Shown: positions 56,767-64,000 of the stretch, piece by piece
How positions within the stretch are numbered: the first letter of the stretch is position 1
Layout: each line of letters begins with the position of its first letter
NCBI GenBank assembly: GCA_043228905.1
Contig: JBHGNT010000003.1
Coordinates: 6,572,001-6,636,000, forward strand
Direction: 5' to 3'
DNA: 64,000 nucleotides
Source of the DNA: Azolla caroliniana
Lineage: Eukaryota > Polypodiophyta
Notes under the pieces: model-generated
What the model saw: the letters and a program-made list of their open reading frames with translations, nothing else
The model's database searches: none
What the model was told of the DNA's origin: nothing
Made by a program: the position numbers and the translations under genes

Positions 56767-57894
56767 ATCCATCTTCGTTTGGGACAAGAGCTCCCTCTTG
56801 TTCCTTTCATGATTTGCTGGCACCGTTAGGAATTGGACGGATTTCCCTCCGTTTTGGCTCTGAATTCGCGCAAAAGCCGCACCGCAATCGAGCACCTTCG
56901 TCTCCATCCGTGATGCCGTGATAAAGGGTTGCCCGAGGATCATGGAGTGTGAGACCTCATCTTGCACGAAGAAATTTTGGTCTATCTCCACATCCCCGAT
57001 CTTCACCATCACATCCGGACAAGCCGCAAATAGTTCTTTCGTTGCTGCCCAGATCTTCCACCCATGATTCGTGTTAATAGGCCACTTACCCTTCCGGGAG
57101 AACTCCTTGGACATCAAGTTGATCTCCGATCCGTGATCAATCAAGGCTAGCACGGGTTCTTTGATGTTACCGATTCGGACCGGAGTCTTCGTAGTTGCGC
57201 GTGCCCAGTGTGGCTTTGTGTAGTGAGAATTCGGTATTTCGTCCTCCAATTCGGTGTCATTCATTAGAATGGTATTTGCATTCACCCTTGGAGCGTTCTC
57301 CTCCGTACTTTGCCTTTTTCTCTTCACGAGATCCACAAGGAGATCGTGGAACTCCTTCGCTATTCCGAGTAATTCCCGAAGCAAAAAATCTACCCAGCTA
57401 TCAAGGATTCTCTCCTCAAACACTTTTTTCAAGTCCGTTTGTTGTTCGATGTCCGAGGCGAGCTTGAATGCCGGAATCATCTTTTCTTTTCCCTTACCTC
57501 CGGAGTTCCAGCTTTCCGGTGTCTTCGATGGACCGGCTGCCTTATTCGTGCGCCATCGCTTCTCATCTACATACACTTCATGCAATTGGCATAAAGCAAA
57601 CACGCTATTCTTATCCACGGGGCACTCCCATCCAGTAGCTTTACAGAGGCCTTCCGTAGTGCTTCGGATCTCATTAGAGTCGGTTTTCTTGGGGTTTTCT
57701 AGCATATCCGGCCAAAAAGACGCCTTTGCTCCCGACGACTCACCCACACTTATTCCCGCGGTTGTCGCATAATTACCTTTTGCCGCTATTTCCTCCTCTA
57801 GAACCTTCTTCATGCCGCCTTTCCGGAAGTTTGGTCGGAGTGGCTTCCGAGAGTCCATCAAATGAATCTGATTTCCCTCATAGTAGATAAGATC
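56761..57894 (-). CDS. Gypsy-4 gag C-terminal part and protease
   Basis: An open frame of about 378 codons from the solo-LTR edge. It reads LIYYEGNQIHL, GGMKKVLEEEIAA, FWPDML, DIEQQTDLKKVFEERIL, GIAKEFHDLLVDLVKRKR, then retropepsin VLALIDHGSEINLMSKEF, KIGDVEIDQNFFVQ and MILGQPFITASRMETKVL. The active site is D-H-G-S instead of D-[ST]-G-A. It ends in GATTTTTAG (TAG at 56763-56761), where RT continues in the -1 frame. The apparent extension to 58110 is inside the solo LTR and is not part of this protein. The start lies upstream in gag across the insertion. Confidence 0.88.
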   Translation of the reverse strand, partial: DLIYYEGNQIHLMDSRKPLRPNFRKGGMKKVLEEEIAAKGNYATTAGISVGESSGAKASFWPDMLENPKKTDSNEIRSTTEGLCKATGWECPVDKNSVFALCQLHEVYVDEKRWRTNKAAGPSKTPESWNSGGKGKEKMIPAFKLASDIEQQTDLKKVFEERILDSWVDFLLRELLGIAKEFHDLLVDLVKRKRQSTEENAPRVNANTILMNDTELEDEIPNSHYTKPHWARATTKTPVRIGNIKEPVLALIDHGSEINLMSKEFSRKGKWPINTNHGWKIWAATKELFAACPDVMVKIGDVEIDQNFFVQDEVSHSMILGQPFITASRMETKVLDCGAAFARIQSQNGGKSVQFLTVPANHERNKRELLSQTKMDF

Positions 57895-57898
57895 CCGT

Positions 57899-58690
57899 TG
57901 TCGAGATATTACGCAAGTGCGTGTGGAAACGAGGCGGGACCGCGGGGGTCTCGAACCAAAGAGCAAGCGAGGGAGGAGAAAGAGAGAGAACCTGCTACGC
58001 AGGACCGGGGATACACAGGGACACGGCCCTTCAGCACGGAGAACGCGAACAGACACTGACACAGACAGATGCGAATGACTAAATATGTATATTAACAAAA
58101 TGGCTAACACGACTACAACCCTCGATGGGGCACAGGTTGGCTACAACCGAACAGGCCGGCGAACAGATGTCGATGCTTGTTCGCTTCGACGCACAAAGGG
58201 GGAGCAGGTCGGAGGTGCTGCCGGAAGCACTCGGGCGTTCCTCGAAACAGCGCGAGCCTCCTCGGAACCCTGCACAGAAAAGCTATGGAGCTCAAGAAGG
58301 AATGAAACAGAGAGAGAAGCGTCCAGAAACGGTCCAGCAGCACTTCGTCCTCTCTGCGCGAGATGCCTACAACAGCTCTTTCCTGCTCCTTATATAGGCC
58401 GACGAGCAGGCCGTCATGTCAGCTTTATTCCCTGTCCCTTTTGGACAGGGATCCGCCCCGTTCTTCACGCATCCGCGTAGTTACACCGCCGACTCGTACA
58501 GTTCCTTAGCTCGCGCGCGCGACCGAAAAGACTGTTCGCGCGGTCTTTGTCTCCACTTGTGTTAGGGCCCGTTCCTGCCGATTATCCTCCTAATTCGCTT
58601 CTATGTACAACTTGGAGCGTGCGCGCGTGAAGAACCGGTTCCCACGCCTTGGTGCGCCGATTCCGCCTATGGACGGTTTTCTTCACGACA
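57899..58690 (-). repeat. Solo LTR of the Gypsy-5 type inserted in Gypsy-4
   Basis: 792 bp on the - strand from TGTCGTGAAGAAAACCG to ATATCTCGACA, flanked by CCGT on both sides (57895-57898 and 58691-58694). Start and end match the Gypsy-5 LTR, including the GTCCCGCCTCGTT and CACGCA..TGCGTAA part near the end. A TATA box (TATATA) is at about 58391-58396. No interior exists, so it arose by LTR-LTR recombination after insertion. Confidence 0.9.
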
Positions 58691-59590
58691 CCGTCATAAC
58701 ACCTCCTTGTGCTCGTCGCAATCCCTCCGATCGTGTTCGGTGCTATCACACCATATACATCGACGGTCCATATACTTGGAGTTTGTGGGACGGTCTCCCA
58801 ACTTCTTCACCATCGCAATTTTCAGATTCTCCATATCTTTCAGCAACTGCTCCACCGTGGTTGCGTCAATCCCCTTCTCGGTCGTAGTCTCTCGAGCCCG
58901 CAGTTGATGGTCCTTCACTCCGGATCTCGGTTTCGGAATCGGTTCTGAAACCCTCTTCTCTTCGTTAGCAAGACATTGCCCCCTCTTCGTGTATCACACG
59001 ACGATATCCCCCACGCTTTCCAATATTTCGGTGAGGCCGCTTTCGGTAGTCATGTCCTCTAGAAGCACTCCAAGATCCTTCCGGTCTCAGACGTCTACGG
59101 CTCGTAAGAACATGATAACTTTGTCCGGTGCGAGGATAGCTTGATCTCTCGCATACAACCCCCCGAACCGACTTTCGAATGACGAAAACACTTCCGAATC
59201 GAGGACCTTCAGCCCCTTACCTGGCGTTTCCACCCAATCTTCGAATCCCCTCCGCGTTGCTTTGGAGGAGTCCTCGATGGCGAACGTGGTCTTTAACGCT
59301 TCTTCAAATGCTTCCCACGTCGGATTTTGTTGTTGTAACCCGTGGATACTCCCTTGAAGCTCGTCAGTCGCCACCCAGTTGAAGGATGTCACTTGCAGTC
59401 CTTCCGAAATCCGGCACCGGAGCATCTCTGCCTTGTAGTCCTGCAAATATCGCGACACATCCTTACCATTGAATTGCTCGTTGCGTTGCACGAGCCACTC
59501 TACTACTGCTCAAATCTCCGACATCGCGCGTTGTTCTTGTAGCATCCACTCAAACATCGCCATCATATTGTTAGCTTGTTGATTCTCCAT
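58691..59590 (-). pseudogene. Gypsy-4 gag N-terminal part with zinc knuckle
   Basis: First ATG at 59590 (MENQQANNMMAMFEWML), a TGA about 25 codons later, then 59491-59087 with YLQDYKAEMLRCRI, PTWEAFEEALKTTF, RGFEDWVETPGKG and DKVIMFLRAVDV. After more stops, 58918-58694 has the zinc knuckle CIWCDSTEHDRRDC (CX2CX4HX4C). The solo LTR cuts it just beyond. Gypsy-5 gag has the same domain order. Confidence 0.85.
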
Positions 59591-59606
59591 CTCCTTGCCA
59601 CCCGTC

Positions 59607-59624
59607 TTCACGTCGGGTTCACCA
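59607..59624 (-). promoter_or_regulatory. Gypsy-4 probable primer binding site
   Basis: TGGTGAACCCGACGTGAA on the - strand, four nt inside the 5' LTR. The same 18 nt stand three to four nt inside the Gypsy-5 LTR and after the left LTR of the 49771 element. It is not the initiator-Met sequence; I cannot name the primer tRNA. Confidence 0.65.
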
Positions 59625-59628
59625 CTTG

Positions 59629-60435
59629 TGTCGTGCCTCTCGGCGCCAGATCGTTACGTGAGTCGGGTGGGAACCGCTGGGGTTTTGGACTAGGAGAAAG
59701 GAGATCGTGAGATAGAGATCAATTATGAGTAGATAGCAAAGAGAAAGATAAGAAACTCGTGAATCACACGAGTATACTATATTAATTGGTACTTAGGTTC
59801 TTAAGACAGAAGTAGATGCATAAATCGTGAATCCCACGAATAATTTTTATATTGATCAATACTTAATCCAAAATAACCAACCCTTATACATCTTTCTCTC
59901 CTCCTTATATAAGGATGGGAGAGGCTAAGCATAGCTTCTTGCTTTTCTAAAGTGTTCATGCCCTCTAAATGTGCATGCTTTACTTTTCCCACTACGATTT
60001 CCTAAATTTAGCATTCATGCCCGCTAGATGTGCATGCGCAATTTTATTAGTGTACATATAAAGTTTTCACGCATTCTAAAAATGCATGACTTACCTTTTA
60101 ATAAAGGTAGGCGAAAATAAAGGTTTTATACGTATTAAATCTATATTTGAAACACTCAGAATAAGTTAGTATAATGGTAAGGCTAGAGTTTGTCTGCCTG
60201 GAGGTGTAGGGTTTGAATCCTGCCCTATGCACGTAACAAAAATTTTAATGTTTCTTTTATTTACAATTGTGTCTCTTCATCTCGTAAGAGACTCTCACCG
60301 TCCTTCTTCATCCGGCTCTTCCTTGCCGATTCCTCCTTGACGGTTCCTCTTCGTCCTATTCTCACCGGGTATTTCATTCTCTATCCGGATGGACAAAATG
60401 CAATTTCCTCGTAGTGTGTAAATTACACTACGACA
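59629..60435 (-). repeat. Gypsy-4 5' LTR (807 bp)
   Basis: On the - strand it runs from TGTCGTAGTGTAATTTACAC to GAGAGGCACGACA, with 6-bp inverted ends TGTCGT/ACGACA. It is flanked outside by ACGT and inside by the leader motif. It is the partner of 52343-53170. Confidence 0.92.
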
Positions 60436-60630
60436 ACGTGTTCATATACTCGGGCTTCGAGTAGTCTCGTTTCGCTGTGTTGTCGAACTGTGATTCCTGT
60501 GTGCTCCCGTGTCTATGCGTGTGCAAGTGCGTCTGTTGCCTTTCCGCTCTCTTCCTTCTCATCTATTTCTCGGTCCAAGACCCCGGTGGTCCCGCCTCGT
60601 TCCCCACGCACGTGCGTAACAATGCGACAT
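60436..60630 (+). repeat. Gypsy-5 5' LTR, right part
   Basis: This continues the LTR after Gypsy-4, starting with the duplicated ACGT. It ends GTGCGTAACAATGCGACA, matching the end of the solo LTR. Together with 51836-52342 the LTR is about 698 bp. Confidence 0.87.
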
Positions 60631-60634
60631 CTTT

Positions 60635-60652
60635 GGTGAACCCGACGTGAAT
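60635..60652 (+). promoter_or_regulatory. Gypsy-5 probable primer binding site
   Basis: TGGTGAACCCGACGTGAA four nt after the LTR end, identical to the motif in Gypsy-4. Confidence 0.65.
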
Positions 60653-60673
60653 AGGCGGCAGAGGAATAGAAAG

Positions 60674-62119
60674 ATGAGGGGGTTGGATCTCGTGGAAGCC
60701 ATGGCTTCGGCTGTGGATCGGATAGTGAGTGCGCGTGAAGGCGCAGACACCCTCGATAGGGCTATTGAAGCGGTCGTCAGCACGATAGGCCGGTTCGGTG
60801 GGAAGGACGCCACGAGCTATTTGGAGGCCTACCGGGCCGAGTGGGTAATGAGAGACATTCCAGAAGAAAGGCGACTGACCGAATTCCCTCGGGTGGCGAT
60901 GTCGGGCATCCATGCGGAGGTGCTCGAGGTACAGGCTGAGAGCCGGACCTGGGAAGAGTTTGAAGTTCGGCTCCTCGAAAAATACGGGCTTGATGACGCG
61001 CTCCGGCTCTCGAAACGGGACTTCATGGAATGGGTAGAGACCCCCGAAAAGGGGAGAAACGCGTTGGTGCTCCTCTGGGAGTTTGAAGAACGCTTCGCGC
61101 GACTTTCGACGCTCAACCGGACCGTACTAGACACAAGTCGTGTCCTACTGTTCGTTAAGTCGGTGGATGCGAGGGACCGGGAGCAAGTGGGTCTCTTGTT
61201 GGAGACTGATGATGGGCTGACGGTCAACTGGGCCGGGGTGAAGAGGGTATGTGGACGTTTCGACAAACAGCGAGAGTGGGTCGATAAAGGATCAACAGGG
61301 GCGGGCTTTGTAGCAGCAAGGAAACTCAAGCCGACCCCACCAGCGCAAAGGGAAGAGACCCGAGACTGGCTCGAGACCGGATCGACTTCGACCGGCATGG
61401 TCAAATGTTCGTCCGGAGGAGCAGCTCTAGAGGAGCTGACTAGGATGGTAAAGGACCTCCAGATTGCGCAGGCACGGAGGGACGGCGACGAACAGGCCCG
61501 TGACCGAAGGCCTTTGGCTGGAAACCGGTGTTTGTGGTGCGACGCGGTCGGCCACGTCCGGAAGGACTGCGGGGACTTCGCCGAGGCAATGAGAGCCAAC
61601 GTGGTGTACCTATGGAATGGTCGGGTGCACGCTAGCGAGACCCGAAGGGCCTTGGACCTGAATGTCGGACGAGGGGGTATGAAACGGCTGATGGAAGAAG
61701 CGGTGGCTCGCCACGCGGAGACCGTCCACTACTCGGCGTCGGTTGGGATCCAGGTCGGAGGTGGTGAGGCCCGGAAGACGAACGAAGCCAGATTCTGGCC
61801 GTTGATGCTGGAAGGCCTCGTCGGTGCACGGCTAAGGAAAGAAGAAGCGGACCGCGCGGAAAAACGGGTCCGGGAGGTAACCGGGTGGAGCGACCCGATC
61901 GAAGAGAAGACGGGCTTCGTTGAAGCCGCATGCCAGAACTACGAGGCTCTAGTGGAAGACAAGCGAGCAAGTAAAACCGGAGGGGCCAGGCCCTCACAAC
62001 GGTACAAGACCCGATTCGGTCAAAGGCAGAATGAGGACGGTGCGACCGGTGCACTGAATAAAGCCAAGAAGGCCAGATACCGGTTGAGCACGGAAATCGA
62101 AAGGACCACAGACCTATGA
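60674..62119 (+). CDS. Gypsy-5 gag (capsid, zinc knuckle)
   Basis: A 481-codon open frame from the first ATG after the leader (MRGLDLVEAMASAVDR). The capsid-like part has SYLEAYRAEWVMRDI, RTWEEFEVRLLEKYGLDD, RDFMEWVETPEKG and LLFVKSVDARD. The zinc knuckle CLWCDAVGHVRKDC (about residues 286-299) follows, then VVYLWNGRVHASE, GGMKRLMEEA, FWPLMLEG and STEIERTTDL. It stops at a TGA where Gypsy-4 has Lys in TDLKKVFEERIL, and the same frame reads on as KVLEERILNS. The frame is otherwise intact over its whole length. GC-rich codon use differs from the host genes in the window. Confidence 0.9.
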   Translation: MRGLDLVEAMASAVDRIVSAREGADTLDRAIEAVVSTIGRFGGKDATSYLEAYRAEWVMRDIPEERRLTEFPRVAMSGIHAEVLEVQAESRTWEEFEVRLLEKYGLDDALRLSKRDFMEWVETPEKGRNALVLLWEFEERFARLSTLNRTVLDTSRVLLFVKSVDARDREQVGLLLETDDGLTVNWAGVKRVCGRFDKQREWVDKGSTGAGFVAARKLKPTPPAQREETRDWLETGSTSTGMVKCSSGGAALEELTRMVKDLQIAQARRDGDEQARDRRPLAGNRCLWCDAVGHVRKDCGDFAEAMRANVVYLWNGRVHASETRRALDLNVGRGGMKRLMEEAVARHAETVHYSASVGIQVGGGEARKTNEARFWPLMLEGLVGARLRKEEADRAEKRVREVTGWSDPIEEKTGFVEAACQNYEALVEDKRASKTGGARPSQRYKTRFGQRQNEDGATGALNKAKKARYRLSTEIERTTDL

Positions 62120-62810
62120 AAGGTCCTGGAGGAACGTATCCTCAACAGCAAAGTGGAGTTGTCGCTGAGGGAAGACCTCGGGATCGCCAAGAAGGAGTTC
62201 CACGACTCCATCGTAGACTTGGTGAAGAGGAAGAGGTTGTCGACAGAGCCAGAGCCGGAGAAGCCGGTAGAAGTGCGAACGACGCACATAGAAGACATGG
62301 CGCTAGAAGACGAGTTGGCGGAGAGCCACTATTCGAGGCCGCACTAGGCCAGAGCGACCACGGAGACCCCTATTAAGATCGGGGATGTCCAGGAGTCGGT
62401 GGTGGCATTGGTGGACCACAGTTCAGAAATCAACTTGATGTCCATGGACTTCTACAAAAAGGGGAAATGGCCGATCAACACCAAACACGGATGGAAAATA
62501 CAGGCCGATCAACACCAAACACCAAACACGGCTAGAACTACATGGAGCTTGCCCGAACGTACAGGTGAAAATCGGCGATGTCGAGATCGACCAGCACTTC
62601 TTCATGCAGGAGACGTCCTCACATCCGGTTATACTAGGAGAACCATACATCACGGCGGCACGGATGGAGACCAAGGTGTTGGACAACGGTTCGGCCTATG
62701 CAAGAGTCAAGGGCCAGGACGGCTGTCACTCGGTCCAGTTCCTGACGGTGCGACCAAACCATGAGCGTAACCGCGAGACCCTCGGTGGCGAAACCCGAGG
62801 GGATTTTTAG
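62120..62810 (+). pseudogene. Gypsy-5 gag end and protease, broken
   Basis: The gag frame continues past the TGA (GIAKKEFHDSIVDLVKRKR) to a TAG where Gypsy-4 has Trp (KPHWARA), then retropepsin VVALVDHSSEINLMSMDF with active site D-H-S-S. Near 62500 a short tandem copy of CCGATCAACACCAAACAC shifts the frame. 62565-62810 carries KIGDVEIDQHFFMQ and VILGEPYITAARMETKVL, and ends in GATTTTTAG. Confidence 0.85.
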
Positions 62811-64000
62811 AGAGGGCTATCAAGGCGTGGGGCCGCGATAGTCCGAACACCCCAGAAAAAACCCACAAATGTATAGTACGGAAGAAGACCTGTACCATAG
62901 GTAGGAAATTTTGGTTCTCCGACAACGGAGGTTGTACTATGGCTGGCGTCAGCGGCCGGGAAAGGAAGCGAGCGGAGGAGCGGCTCAGGGGATGCAGAGT
63001 CCTCTCCCCCGACGAAGAGATCAGCGGCGCCGTGGAGGCAGTCTCTTTTGACGACACCTTGGGCGAGTTGCGAAAGGTGATCGGTGAAGACCTTAGAGAA
63101 GACCGGACCGTTTCGGTAGGATCCATGGGAATGTATGAAGTCATCGCGGACTTCGGGGAAAGGATTAGGTCGGATCGGACGGCCCGTGTGGATACAAAGT
63201 ACAAGACTATGGACCGGAAGGTGAGGCCAATCGCAACACCCTTGCCAGAGGGCAGCGAGGAGCGGATAAAAGGGGTCGCGTCGGACCCGAGTTTACGGAA
63301 TCCGGTTGGCATAGGGCACCGGTTCACCGACATAACGCTACGGGAGCTCAAGGTTGGTGGGGGTGGCTTCCTACTACCGACGGAGGAGAACAGGTTTCGG
63401 AGAATGCTCGGAAGGCATGGGAAAGCCTTCGCGTTCTCGCCGGAGGAGATCGGGTGTGTGGACCCGACGGTCGTCGAACCGATGGTGATCTTCACGGTAC
63501 CGCATGTGTCGTGGAATCTCAAACCGATTCTGGTGGCGAGAGCTCACATCCCGAAGTTGATGGAGCTTCTTAAGCAAAAGGTGGAGATGGGCATCCTCGA
63601 ACCGTCGGGTGCCCCGTATTCGAATCGGTGGTTTACGGTGCCAAAGAAGAACGGCACGCTACGCTTCATTCAGGACCTGCAACCAGTCAACAAGGTGACC
63701 ATCCGTAATGCAGGAATCGGACTGACCATAGACGAGTTCCCAGAGGCCTTCGCTGGAAGGTCGATCTATTCGGTTGGTGACTTATACTCGGGGTACGACC
63801 AGTTCCAGCTAGCCATGGAAAGCAGGGATATCACGACGATGCGAACTCCTCTCGACCTAGTACGGATGTGTACCCTACCACAAGGCGGGACAAATTTGGT
63901 GGCGCATATGGTGAACGCAATGAACAAGGTGCTAAGGGACTGCATCCCAGACATCACCATGCCATTCTTGGACGACATCCCGATAAAGGGGTGTCCGGTG
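62807..64000 (+). CDS. Gypsy-5 reverse transcriptase, partial at window end
   Basis: An uninterrupted frame to the window end, at -1 to the protease frame. It reads LERAIKAWGRDSPNTPEK before any ATG, then MAGVSGRERKRAEERL from the first ATG (62939). RT motifs are ARAHIPKLMELLKQKVEMG, PYSNRWFTVPKKNGTLRF, DLYSGYDQFQLA, LVRMCTLPQGGTNLVAHMVN and the catalytic FLDDIPIKG at 63965. No stop occurs in about 398 codons, unlike the Gypsy-4 counterpart. RNase H and integrase would lie beyond 64000. Confidence 0.9.

Larger units (their letters stand above)
52343..60435 (-). mobile_element. Gypsy-4: complete Ty3/Gypsy element with both LTRs
   Basis: 8093 bp, LTRs at 52343-53170 and 59629-60435, target duplication ACGT at 52339-52342 and 60436-60439. 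On the - strand the order is 5' LTR, leader, gag, protease, RT, RNase H, integrase, C-terminal domain, PPT, 3' LTR. A solo LTR (57899-58690) is inserted in gag. Multiple stops make it inactive. Confidence 0.94.
51836..64000 (+). mobile_element. Gypsy-5: Ty3/Gypsy element, interrupted by Gypsy-4, open at window end
   Basis: The 5' LTR starts at 51836 (TGTCGCGAAGAAAACCG), is cut at 52342/60436 by Gypsy-4, and ends at 60630 (ATGCGACA). Leader TGGTGAACCCGACGTGAA, gag, protease and RT follow on the + strand, and the window ends inside RT. The protein sequence is the best preserved of the Gypsy copies. The interior is GC-rich compared with flanking DNA. Confidence 0.9.

Noticed and set aside
57895-58110. 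N-terminal extension of the 449-codon Gypsy-4 gag/protease frame
   Set aside because: It lies inside the inserted solo LTR; the true gag sequence continues beyond the LTR at 58691.

Overview
The window is nuclear DNA from a land plant. Three spliced plant genes, a cytosolic-type tRNA, telo-box motifs, long introns, many microsatellites and dense nested LTR retrotransposons all point that way. Gene content and the AG-peptide look like those of a seed plant. The sequence alone does not fix the lineage, and a fern or other non-model plant is not excluded.

The left third (1-22,000) is AT-rich gene space. It holds, all on the + strand: (i) the 3' part of a serine O-acetyltransferase gene (three exons between 2 and 5455, with a 4.56-kb intron); (ii) a complete nine-exon nucleostemin-like GTPase gene of the NSN1 type (8533-12921, 591 aa); and (iii) a two-exon arabinogalactan-peptide gene (19592-20188, 77 aa) with a TATA box, TGTA arrays and CTT runs. 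A tRNA-Gln(UUG) gene lies on the - strand at 16248-16319, between an inverted-repeat element and a strong hairpin. Minisatellites lie at about 7.7-8.2 kb and 21.4-21.9 kb.

The middle (22,000-32,000) has no recognisable host gene. It holds a GC-richer minisatellite (about 26.6-27.5 kb), two decayed LINE 3' ends and an old Gypsy element (Gypsy-2, - strand).

The right half (32,000-64,000) is a pile of LTR retrotransposons. Copia-1 (+, 5'-truncated, 3' LTR at 36979-37397) interrupts Gypsy-2. Copia-2 (-, 40206-45939, both LTRs, 5-bp target duplication GTTTC) splits the integrase of Gypsy-3 (-, 38923 to about 48330). A small LTR-like element lies at 49771-50883. Gypsy-5 (+) starts at 51836 and runs off the window. 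Its 5' LTR is split by Gypsy-4 (-, 52343-60435, target duplication ACGT), and Gypsy-4 is itself split by a solo LTR (57899-58690, target duplication CCGT) of the Gypsy-5 type. Almost all retroelement ORFs are broken, many at codons where stops can arise by cytosine deamination.

The most interesting signal is a conserved GGATTTTTAGA junction in Gypsy-4 and Gypsy-5. The protease frame stops there and the reverse-transcriptase frame continues at -1, which suggests frameshift expression after the protease rather than between Gag and protease. A second is a long charged C-terminal extension after RNase H in both Copia elements.
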